Positions 17,115 to 23,776 of a DNA stretch of 39,418 nt are shown here, piece by piece; within the stretch, counting starts at the first letter, position 1; every line of letters starts with the position of its first letter. Source of the DNA: CAYRWM01 sp964428055. GTDB taxonomy: Bacteria > Bacillota > Clostridia > Christensenellales > Christensenellaceae. Both the position numbers and the translations under genes were made by a program. Below the pieces are notes generated by a model. The model was given only the letters and a program-made list of their open reading frames with translations. It ran no database searches and had not been told where the DNA came from. The DNA lies in assembly GCA_964428055.1 (NCBI GenBank), contig CAYRWM010000016.1, positions 1 through 39,418 of the forward strand, read 5' to 3'.

Positions 17115-17667
17115 CTTTTATTTCCAGATACTTTTCTTTAAGGAGCCTGAAATCCTCTTTTGAATACTCATAGAAATCCGCATTCCTTAGAAGAGCCGCC
17201 GGATGGAAAGTCACCATCATGTAAAAACGGCCCTTTTCGAGAAAAACGCCGTGCTCTCTCATCATGGAAACGTCCCTGCCCAGCAGAGCCTTTGCCGCTA
17301 CCTTGCCCAGGCATACTATGATCTTAGGCTTTATCACAGCGACCTGAGTACGGAGATACGGCAGACAAGCCTGCACCTCGTCCGGCAGCGGATTCCTGTT
17401 TTTCGGAGGGCGGCACTTGACCACATTGGCGATATATACTTCGCTCCTCTTAAGCCCTATATCCCCGAGCATGCGGTCAAGGAGCTGACCTGCCGGGCCC
17501 ACGAAGGGCCTTGCTGTCTCGTCCTCTCTCTGCCCGGGGCCCTCGCCCACGAACATTATATCGGCGTCAAGACTGCCTTCACCGAACACGACCGTGTTCC
17601 TGCCCTCGCTCAAACGGCATTTGGTGCAGGCCGACACCTCTGTATAGAATCCTTTTATGTCGATCAT
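17107..17667 (-). CDS. uracil-DNA glycosylase, family 4 (Fe-S)
   Basis: The 186-residue product removes uracil from DNA. Cluster ligands are C14 and C17 (CTKC), C85 (KCRPPKNRNP) and C101. The motif GEGPGQRED (41-49), the segment RPFVGPAGQLL and the C-terminal FHPAALLRN are typical of family 4. I chose ATG 17667, one base after the recR stop, because an in-frame start at 17727 lies inside recR. It is followed by an overlapping paralogue, which is unusual. Confidence 0.92.
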   Translation of the reverse strand: MIDIKGFYTEVSACTKCRLSEGRNTVVFGEGSLDADIMFVGEGPGQREDETARPFVGPAGQLLDRMLGDIGLKRSEVYIANVVKCRPPKNRNPLPDEVQACLPYLRTQVAVIKPKIIVCLGKVAAKALLGRDVSMMREHGVFLEKGRFYMMVTFHPAALLRNADFYEYSKEDFRLLKEKYLEIKDD

Positions 17668-17668
17668 A

Positions 17669-18268
17669 TCAGACTTTTCTTCTTCCCTCGAGCGCTTTGA
17701 CGAGCGTAACCTCATCGGCATACTCAAGATCGGCCCCCACGGGAACGCCGTGCGCTATCCTTGTGACTGTGAGATCGGGATACGACGCAAGAAGCCGCGA
17801 GATATATGAAGCGGTCGCTTCTCCCTGTACATCGGGATTTGTAGCCAGTATGACCTCTTTGATAACTCCCTCGCCGAGACGCTCCATTAGGCCCGCTATG
17901 TTTATATCATCCGGACCGATGTTCTCAAGAGGTGATATCGTACCGCCGAGCACATGATATACGCCGCTGAATTCTCCGGTACGCTCTATAGCGAACACAT
18001 CCCTTGAATCTTTTACAACGCATACCGTCGTCTTGTCCCTTTTAGGCGAAGAACATATATCGCAGATATCGCTGTCGGAGATCATCCCGCATACGGAGCA
18101 GTACTTAACCGACATGCGTGACTTATAAAGCTCCTGTGCGAATGTCTTGACTTCTGACTCCGGCATACGGAGCACATGATAGGCGAGCCTGCGCGCAGTC
18201 TTTCTCCCGATGCCCGGGAGTTTGGCAAACTGCTCTGTCAGTCTCTCTAAAGGAATAATCTCAAGCAT
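17669..18268 (-). CDS. recR: recombination mediator RecR
   Basis: RecR works with RecO and RecF to load RecA at gaps. The 199-residue product has an N-terminal HhH (LPGIGRKTARRLAYHVL), a zinc finger C57/C60/C69/C72, and a Toprim domain with CVVKDSRDV and EVILATNPDVQGEATA. The ATG at 18268 is one base after the ybaB stop, and dnaX-ybaB-recR is a classic bacterial operon. Confidence 0.96.
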   Translation of the reverse strand: MLEIIPLERLTEQFAKLPGIGRKTARRLAYHVLRMPESEVKTFAQELYKSRMSVKYCSVCGMISDSDICDICSSPKRDKTTVCVVKDSRDVFAIERTGEFSGVYHVLGGTISPLENIGPDDINIAGLMERLGEGVIKEVILATNPDVQGEATASYISRLLASYPDLTVTRIAHGVPVGADLEYADEVTLVKALEGRRKV

Positions 18269-18269
18269 C

Positions 18270-18617
18270 TCAGAAGAGACCTCCGAGATTGAGACCGCCG
18301 GTCACCTGAGCCATATCCTCCTGCGCCATCTCATCCGCCATCCTCATGGCCTCATTGACGGCAGCGACGATAAGATCCTCCAGCATCTCGACGTCATCCG
18401 GATCCACTGCTTCGGGTTTGATCTCGACCTTTGAGATCTCCTTCTTGCCGTTCGCTGTGACAGTCACCGCGCCGCCGCCGGCCGTTGCCGTCACTTCCTT
18501 CTCGGCAAGTTCTTCCTGGATCTTCTGCATCTTCTGCTGCATGGCCTGGGCCTGCTTCATCATGCTCTGCATGTTCATGCCGCCCGGCATACCGCCGGGA
18601 AATCCTTTTCTCGCCAC
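18270..18617 (-). CDS. ybaB: nucleoid-associated protein YbaB/EbfC
   Basis: The 115-residue product is a small DNA-binding dimer with a Gly/Met-rich N-terminus, a Gln-rich coiled coil (MMKQAQAMQQKMQKIQEEL) and the strand segment KKEISKVEIKPEAVDPDD. The start is GTG at 18617, with GGAGG eight bases upstream. It is 21 bases after the dnaX stop. Confidence 0.94.
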   Translation of the reverse strand: MARKGFPGGMPGGMNMQSMMKQAQAMQQKMQKIQEELAEKEVTATAGGGAVTVTANGKKEISKVEIKPEAVDPDDVEMLEDLIVAAVNEAMRMADEMAQEDMAQVTGGLNLGGLF

Positions 18618-18638
18618 TTTAATTACCTCCGGTTAAAT

Positions 18639-19886
18639 CTATTTTCTGTGCAGTGCGTCTATAAGCCTTGCTTCCCTGTCCGAGGCGGACAGAGGTTTCT
18701 TTTCTTCATTCTTTTTTTCTTCGGGTGCCGCGGACGGCACAGCCGTCTTCTTTTCCGGTACACCGCTGTTCTTAATATAATTCTGCAGTTCGTTTATGCG
18801 CGTTATCATCCTCTGGTTCTGCATCTCCAGAGTTTCCACTCTGAGTTTAAGGTCGGCAGGGTCATCTGAACACTCGGGCATGCAGGCTCTTGCAACCGCC
18901 GCCGTAAGATGCTCTTTCGGTGCAGCCGAATACCTGAACATTGACGACGCTTTTATCATAACATCCAGGCTGTAGAGTATACGGCCGGTATCATCGCTCC
19001 CAGCAGCCTGTTCAAGCCTATCCGTGAGAGCGCATATGATCTCCTTCATCACTATATCGGTCTGCGACCCCTCGGATATGACTTCCTTAAGATCGGTCAG
19101 GGCTTCTTTTACTTTCCCTTCTGTTATATCGTCGCACAGCCGGCCAATGCTCTCTCTTCCCGATACGCCCAGCGCCTGATGCACGACATCCGCCGTTACC
19201 TTGCCGTACGCGGAGCACATATCCAGCATGGATACGGCGTCTCTCATGGCTCCGTCGGAATACGTTGCTATCATGCCGAGCGCTTCCGGATCATACTCTA
19301 TGGATGACTCATCCGCTATAAATGTGAGCCTCTTTACTATCTCATCGTCTTCTATCCTTCTGAACTCATACTGCTGGCACCTGGACATTATTGTTGCAGG
19401 AACTTTTCTGAGTTCCGTGGTCGCCAGTATGAAAACCGCGTGCGCCGGCGGCTCCTCCAGGGTCTTGAGCAGCGCGTTAAACGCTCCGGCCGACAGCATG
19501 TGCACCTCGTCGATTATGTACACTTTATATCTGCCCTTTGAAGGGAGCAGCGCGACCTTTTCCCTTATGTCCCTGATATTGTCAACGCCGTTGTTGGACG
19601 CGGCGTCCATTTCTATGATATCTACATAACGGTCCTCTACCGCCTCACGGCAGTTCTCGCACTCAAGGCACGGATTTCCGTCGCTGCTGTTAAGGCAGTT
19701 AAGCGCAGCGGCGAATATTTTGGCCGTACTCGTCTTTCCCGTCCCTCTCGGGCCGGAGAAAAGATATGCGTGAGCAATGTTTCCGGTCTCAATCTGTCTT
19801 TTTAGGATATCTGTTATATGTCTCTGTCCGTAAACGTCATCAAATGTCCTCGGACGGTATATCCTGTATAGTACCTTATGCGCCAT
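18639..19886 (-). CDS. dnaX: DNA polymerase III gamma/tau subunit, short form
   Basis: DnaX is the clamp-loader ATPase. I chose ATG 19886 (GGGAGA seven bases upstream), giving 415 residues. Seen: Walker A GPRGTGKT (45-52), zinc ligands C64/C73/C76/C79, DEVHMLSAGAFNALLKTLEE, ILATTE, and MSRCQQYEF. A coiled-coil segment and a Lys/Ala/Pro linker near the end lead straight to RLIDALHRK. The usual tau C-terminal domains that contact the polymerase and helicase are missing, since typical Firmicutes products are about 550 residues. The start overlaps the end of ogg by 11 bases. An upstream in-frame Met (19922) lies within ogg. Confidence 0.93.
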   Translation of the reverse strand: MAHKVLYRIYRPRTFDDVYGQRHITDILKRQIETGNIAHAYLFSGPRGTGKTSTAKIFAAALNCLNSSDGNPCLECENCREAVEDRYVDIIEMDAASNNGVDNIRDIREKVALLPSKGRYKVYIIDEVHMLSAGAFNALLKTLEEPPAHAVFILATTELRKVPATIMSRCQQYEFRRIEDDEIVKRLTFIADESSIEYDPEALGMIATYSDGAMRDAVSMLDMCSAYGKVTADVVHQALGVSGRESIGRLCDDITEGKVKEALTDLKEVISEGSQTDIVMKEIICALTDRLEQAAGSDDTGRILYSLDVMIKASSMFRYSAAPKEHLTAAVARACMPECSDDPADLKLRVETLEMQNQRMITRINELQNYIKNSGVPEKKTAVPSAAPEEKKNEEKKPLSASDREARLIDALHRK

Positions 19887-20748
19887 TTTTATCTCCCGTA
19901 TTTTCACCGCCTCTTGCGGCATAGAATATATACTGCTGGGCTATGCCCGCTGCATCCCCGAACAGCGAATACGCAAAATCCTCAGTGGCCCTGTCGCTGC
20001 CCGTAAAACCGTAATGCTCTTTTAAGACCCTCTTTATCCATACGTCCGCCGGAAAAGCTCTTCTGTGCCCCAGCGAAAAAAGCAGTATGCAGTCAGCGAC
20101 CTTGGGACCGACGCCCTTGAGCCTGAGCAATGTCTCCTTGGCTTCGCGGTAATCCATGGTTTTAAGGCTTTCCAAGGGAAAACCGCTCCTCACGGCCTCA
20201 GCCGTTTCCTTTATATACGGAGCTCTGTACCCTGTGCCTACCGATGTCAAATCCTCTACGGATGCATCCGCCAAAACTTCGGGTTCCGGGAAACACCGGC
20301 AGATGCCGCAGGGGCCTTCGATCGCATCACCGTACCTGTCGCACAGTCTCCTTATTATACCCCTTATCCTGCCTATATTGTTATTGGCCGATATGATGAA
20401 TGATATAAGTGTCTCGAAAGGTTCCTGTCTTAAGACCCTGAGGCCCGGAGCTCTTCTCATACCCTCGGTCAGCAGATTATCCGGACTTTCAAAAAGGTGG
20501 GCGTAGTCCGTATCAAAATCGAAATAGCTGCGCCATACTTTCTCAAAATCCTCTTTGCTGCACGGATACAGGAACAGGGAATCACTGCCGGCGGACACAC
20601 GCAGAAAACGTCTCACGGCCACTCCGGAATAAGAACCGTCCGGCTCTTTTTCAAACCGGAAACACTGACCGTTCTCAAAAATACTGCACAGATCGACCGG
20701 ACCCGTGCCGGACACTCTGATACCGCCGTTTTCTTCCCTGTAATACAT
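19876..20748 (-). CDS. ogg: 8-oxoguanine DNA glycosylase (OGG-like)
   Basis: The 290-residue product is an OGG1-family bifunctional glycosylase for 8-oxoguanine. Seen: the N-terminal GQCFRF (27-32, OGG1-like), the HhH LKGVGPKVADCI with catalytic K216, and the catalytic Asp D235 in RRAFPADVW. The ATG at 20748 has no Shine-Dalgarno; it lies six bases after a possible extended -10 (20755-20760), and the next Met is near residue 97, so this may be a leaderless mRNA. It heads the packed operon running to hpt. Confidence 0.9.
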   Translation of the reverse strand: MYYREENGGIRVSGTGPVDLCSIFENGQCFRFEKEPDGSYSGVAVRRFLRVSAGSDSLFLYPCSKEDFEKVWRSYFDFDTDYAHLFESPDNLLTEGMRRAPGLRVLRQEPFETLISFIISANNNIGRIRGIIRRLCDRYGDAIEGPCGICRCFPEPEVLADASVEDLTSVGTGYRAPYIKETAEAVRSGFPLESLKTMDYREAKETLLRLKGVGPKVADCILLFSLGHRRAFPADVWIKRVLKEHYGFTGSDRATEDFAYSLFGDAAGIAQQYIFYAARGGENTGDKNGA

Positions 20749-20754
20749 GGATAT

Positions 20755-20763
20755 ATTGTATCA
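20755..20763 (-). promoter_or_regulatory. extended -10 element for the ogg operon
   Basis: Minus-strand TGATACAAT lies six bases before the ogg ATG. The -35 region is the T-run of the rpmA terminator and does not match consensus, so the call rests on the extended -10. Confidence 0.4.
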
Positions 20764-20774
20764 AATCAAGGGAT

Positions 20775-20802
20775 AAAAAAAAAGCCTTCAGACTTGAAGG
20801 CT
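20775..20802 (-). terminator. terminator of rplU-rpmA
   Basis: A perfect 8-base stem (AGCCTTCA with TGAAGGCT), a four-base loop and a run of eight to nine T on the minus strand follow the rpmA stop. Confidence 0.92.
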
Positions 20803-20817
20803 CTTTAGCTAGTTTTG

Positions 20818-21072
20818 TCAGGATTCCCTGATGCTTACCTGCTTCTTGTCGCGGCCGAGACGCTCGAAACGCACGATCCCGTCGGTGAGCGCGAACAGAG
20901 TATCATCATTGCCTCTGCCTACGTTAACACCGGGATGGATCTTTGTCCCGCGCTGGCGGACTATTATATTGCCGGCGAGCACAGCCTGACCGTCGGAACG
21001 CTTAACGCCCAGACGCTTGGATTCGCTGTCTCTTCCGTTTCTGGAACTTCCAACACCTTTTTTATGTGCCAT
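20818..21072 (-). CDS. rpmA: 50S ribosomal protein L27
   Basis: The 84-residue L27 begins MAHKKGVGSSRNGRDSESKR, the conserved N-terminus that reaches the peptidyl transferase centre. It lacks the nine-residue or so extension seen in most Firmicutes, which the Prp protease removes. An in-frame TAA lies directly before the ATG, so no extension is possible. The ATG has AAGGAG ten bases upstream. The gap to rplU is 34 bases and contains no prp gene. Confidence 0.97.
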   Translation of the reverse strand: MAHKKGVGSSRNGRDSESKRLGVKRSDGQAVLAGNIIVRQRGTKIHPGVNVGRGNDDTLFALTDGIVRFERLGRDKKQVSIRES

Positions 21073-21106
21073 TTATAGTTCACTCCTTTTTCCTGAGAAT
21101 ATATCC

Positions 21107-21433
21107 TTACTTTTCTTCCTTGCCCTCGCTGCCAATCGCAGTGATCTCAACAAGTGTGTAGGGCTGTCTGTGGCCCTGCTTTTTCCTGTAATCCTTCTTG
21201 GGCTTGTACTGGAAGACTATTACCTTCTTGGCCTTGCCGTGCTCCAGGACCTTTCCTGTAGCCTTAACACCCTTTACATAGGGCTTGCCGACCTTCACCG
21301 TCTTTCCTGCCGCTGTAAGGAGCACATCGAAGGATACCTCGGAACCGACTTCGGCATTGATCTTCTCGACCTTTACCTTGTCGCCCTTCTCAACCTTCAG
21401 CTGCTTACCGCCCGCTTCGATGATCGCGTACAT
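21107..21433 (-). CDS. rplU: 50S ribosomal protein L21
   Basis: The 108-residue L21 has the usual start MYAIIEAGGKQLKV and the conserved C-terminal KPKKDYRKKQGHRQPYTLVEI. I chose ATG 21433, with GGAGG about 12 bases upstream; the longer frame (to 21487) covers a structured leader and is unlikely to be coding. It is co-transcribed with rpmA. Confidence 0.97.
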   Translation of the reverse strand: MYAIIEAGGKQLKVEKGDKVKVEKINAEVGSEVSFDVLLTAAGKTVKVGKPYVKGVKATGKVLEHGKAKKVIVFQYKPKKDYRKKQGHRQPYTLVEITAIGSEGKEEK

Positions 21434-21517
21434 ATCGTCAGATTTCCTCCTCTTACCAGTCTCGCCGCAATCGGTACATGCGCGCATGTTTTAGGGAACC
21501 TTATGCGTGCGGCTCGA
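21434..21517 (-). promoter_or_regulatory. possible structured rplU leader
   Basis: The predicted 5' leader is about 85 bases and contains a stem, GCACGCAT (21503-21510) with ATGCGCGC (21480-21487), with one mismatch. Ribosomal operons, including rplU in Firmicutes, often carry autoregulatory leaders. I cannot match this one to a known family. Confidence 0.35.
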
Positions 21518-21523
21518 AAAATA

Positions 21524-21552
21524 ATATTATCATATGACAAATGGCTTGTCAA
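21524..21552 (-). promoter_or_regulatory. strong promoter for rplU-rpmA
   Basis: Minus-strand TTGACA (21547-21552), a 17-base spacer and TAATAT (21524-21529) preceded by TGA give a perfect -35 and an extended -10 element. Confidence 0.82.
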
Positions 21553-21576
21553 CTGAAATATCGGCTCTCTTAGGCA

Positions 21577-23109
21577 TCAGAAGAATGCCTGCACATCCGA
21601 CAGTCTGCTCTTGTCCGGAGACGTTATTATGCTGAACGAATTCGGATGAGCGTGCCTGTCGACTTTCATATAGAAATGCTTGTCGTCATACAGAGGCATT
21701 ATGGGTTTGTTTATGTTGTTCCTGCCCGCTATAAAATCGAACAGGGCTTCGTCCATCTCCACCAGGAATACGGAACCGTCGCCTTCGTTTATTGCAGTCA
21801 GGAGTTCCCTCCTGACTCTCATGGCCATGGACTCAAGACTGAACACTTTGCCTGTGCCGTGGCAGTAAGGACAGTCGCGCAGTGTCACTGACGACAGCTT
21901 CCGCCCGGTCTTCTTCCTTGTCATCTCAACGAGTCCGAGCCCCGTAATGCCGACGACATTGGTCTTTATCCTGTCTGCGGACAGAGCCTTCTCCAGCTCT
22001 GAAACGACCTTTTGCTTGTTCTCTTCAGACTCCATGTCTATGAAGTCTATTATTATGATGCCGCTTATGTCGCGCAGCCGGAGCTGTCTTGCGATCTCAT
22101 GCGCCGCCTCAACGTTCGCGTTGAGTATCGTCTCCTGAAGATCGTTGTCGCCTATGTACTTGCCCGTATTTACGTCGATCGCCGTCAGCGCTTCAGTCTC
22201 GTCTATGATAAGATAGCAGCCGTTCTTGAGCCATACCTTTTTATCAAGAGCCTTTTCCAGTTTGCTCTCGATATTGTAGTGTGTGAATATGTTAGACTTG
22301 CCCTCATACAGCTGAACCTTGTCCCTCATTGACGGATCCGTAATATTCACAACAGCCTGGACCTTCTCGAAGTAGTCGATGTCATTTATGACGAACTCGT
22401 CAACATCTCTCTTGAATATATCCCTTATTGTCCTGAAGAGCAGAGTCTCTTCAGCGTGTATAAGCCTGGGTGCCGACAGAAAATCGGATTTATCCTGTAT
22501 CTTTGTCCACAGTCTGGATAAGAACTTGACCTCACCGACTATACTCTCTTCGTCAGCATTCTCAGCAGCTGTCCTGACTATGACACCCAGCCCCTCGGGC
22601 TTGGCGCTGCATACGAGTTTCTTTAAGCGTTCGCGCTCTTCCTCGTTTTCTATCCTTTTGGATACGCCAACATGATCGACGGTAGGCATGAGCACAACCA
22701 GCCTACCGGGAAGACTTATATGCGTAGTGACTCTGGCCCCTTTGGTGCCGCCCGGCTGTTTCAATACCTGCACGAGGAGTTCCTGATTTGGCTTTAAGAG
22801 ATCGGTTATGTTCGGTATCTCAAGTTTACTCTTTATGGATTCCCTGTCCTCTCCGCTGTCCGAAAAATAGAAATCAGACTCATCGGCTAAAATGTCCCCC
22901 GCATATAGAAACGCGTTCTTATTGAGGCCCACGTCAATAAACGCAGCCTGCATCCCGGGGATTATATTGGCAACAAGACCTTTATATATGTTGCCGACGA
23001 TACGTTCCTTGCCGCGCTGCTCAATATGCAGCTCAACGGGATTGCCGTCTTCAAGCAAAGCCACCCTGATCTCATGTGAATTGGCATCCGCTATTATCTG
23101 TTTACGCAT
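21577..23109 (-). CDS. rng: ribonuclease G/E family
   Basis: The 510-residue Rne/Rng endoribonuclease has an N-terminal S1 domain (about 36-125), an RNase-H-like and DNase-I-like core with the metal ligands D312 (AIDVNTGK) and D355 or D358 (DFIDME), and the zinc-link CPYCHGTGKV near 413. The ATG at 23109 has GAGGAGAAGGG upstream. It lies 28 bases after the TIGR03936-type gene and directly upstream of rplU, so it may share its transcript with both. Confidence 0.94.
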   Translation of the reverse strand: MRKQIIADANSHEIRVALLEDGNPVELHIEQRGKERIVGNIYKGLVANIIPGMQAAFIDVGLNKNAFLYAGDILADESDFYFSDSGEDRESIKSKLEIPNITDLLKPNQELLVQVLKQPGGTKGARVTTHISLPGRLVVLMPTVDHVGVSKRIENEEERERLKKLVCSAKPEGLGVIVRTAAENADEESIVGEVKFLSRLWTKIQDKSDFLSAPRLIHAEETLLFRTIRDIFKRDVDEFVINDIDYFEKVQAVVNITDPSMRDKVQLYEGKSNIFTHYNIESKLEKALDKKVWLKNGCYLIIDETEALTAIDVNTGKYIGDNDLQETILNANVEAAHEIARQLRLRDISGIIIIDFIDMESEENKQKVVSELEKALSADRIKTNVVGITGLGLVEMTRKKTGRKLSSVTLRDCPYCHGTGKVFSLESMAMRVRRELLTAINEGDGSVFLVEMDEALFDFIAGRNNINKPIMPLYDDKHFYMKVDRHAHPNSFSIITSPDKSRLSDVQAFF

Positions 23110-23137
23110 ACCCTTCTCCTCACTGGATTAAAAATAT

Positions 23138-23776
23138 TTATTCAGCCAGATCGCTAAGGGGGACCACGCTGTCCCCCTGTCCGGCGTAACATTCAAGTCT
23201 TGTTATGAGAACACTGCCCGGATCCTCTCCCAGAGCTCTCACTATGAGTGCCGGGTTCAGTGTCTTTTCGCTGGAGTTGCTGAGCGTCACATATAGAGAC
23301 TGCCCTTCGGCCTTATAGTCTATAATAAGAGGTCTGATATCCTTATCGCGGCCTTTTCTGTCCTCCACCGTAATGCTCTCCTGACCGAAGAGCTCTTCCG
23401 CTTTACCGGTTATATCCCTGCTGAAATCGATACGGTAATCCGCCTGAGCATTCAGCGACATGAGCTTCTTGCACGTATCCGGCAGTATACCGGCAGTGAT
23501 TATGCTTATGCCTTCGGGCATGACCGCCGCGAGCCTGTCTTTTATATAACCGGGCTCCACGTCTTCAGCCATCTTTACTTCCAGATAATCCCCTTCCGTT
23601 GCAAAACCTACGGACAGAGGCGAAGCAAATGACATGACTATATGGGGATTATATCCTTCCGAATACGCGACCGGCAGACCGCTGCGCCTCAGGGCGCGGG
23701 CAAAAGCACGCTGCATATCGAGATGCGAAATATACCTTGTATCCCCCTTACGGGAGTATTTTATCACAGTTCTCAA
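23138..23776 (-). CDS. TIGR03936/DUF2344 radical-SAM-linked protein
   Basis: The 212-residue product carries the family signature RYISHLDMQRAFARALRRSG and YSEGYNPHIVMSFASPLSVG in its first 60 residues. The family is nearly always next to, or fused to, a TIGR03960-type radical SAM protein; its function is unknown. The start is TTG at 23776, overlapping the upstream stop by three bases (TTGA), with AAAGGTGA about six bases before it. Confidence 0.88.
   Translation of the reverse strand: MRTVIKYSRKGDTRYISHLDMQRAFARALRRSGLPVAYSEGYNPHIVMSFASPLSVGFATEGDYLEVKMAEDVEPGYIKDRLAAVMPEGISIITAGILPDTCKKLMSLNAQADYRIDFSRDITGKAEELFGQESITVEDRKGRDKDIRPLIIDYKAEGQSLYVTLSNSSEKTLNPALIVRALGEDPGSVLITRLECYAGQGDSVVPLSDLAE

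Noticed and set aside
18639..19886. Programmed frameshift in dnaX
   Set aside because: No A-rich slippery run with a following hairpin was seen, and there is no longer tau frame to switch from.
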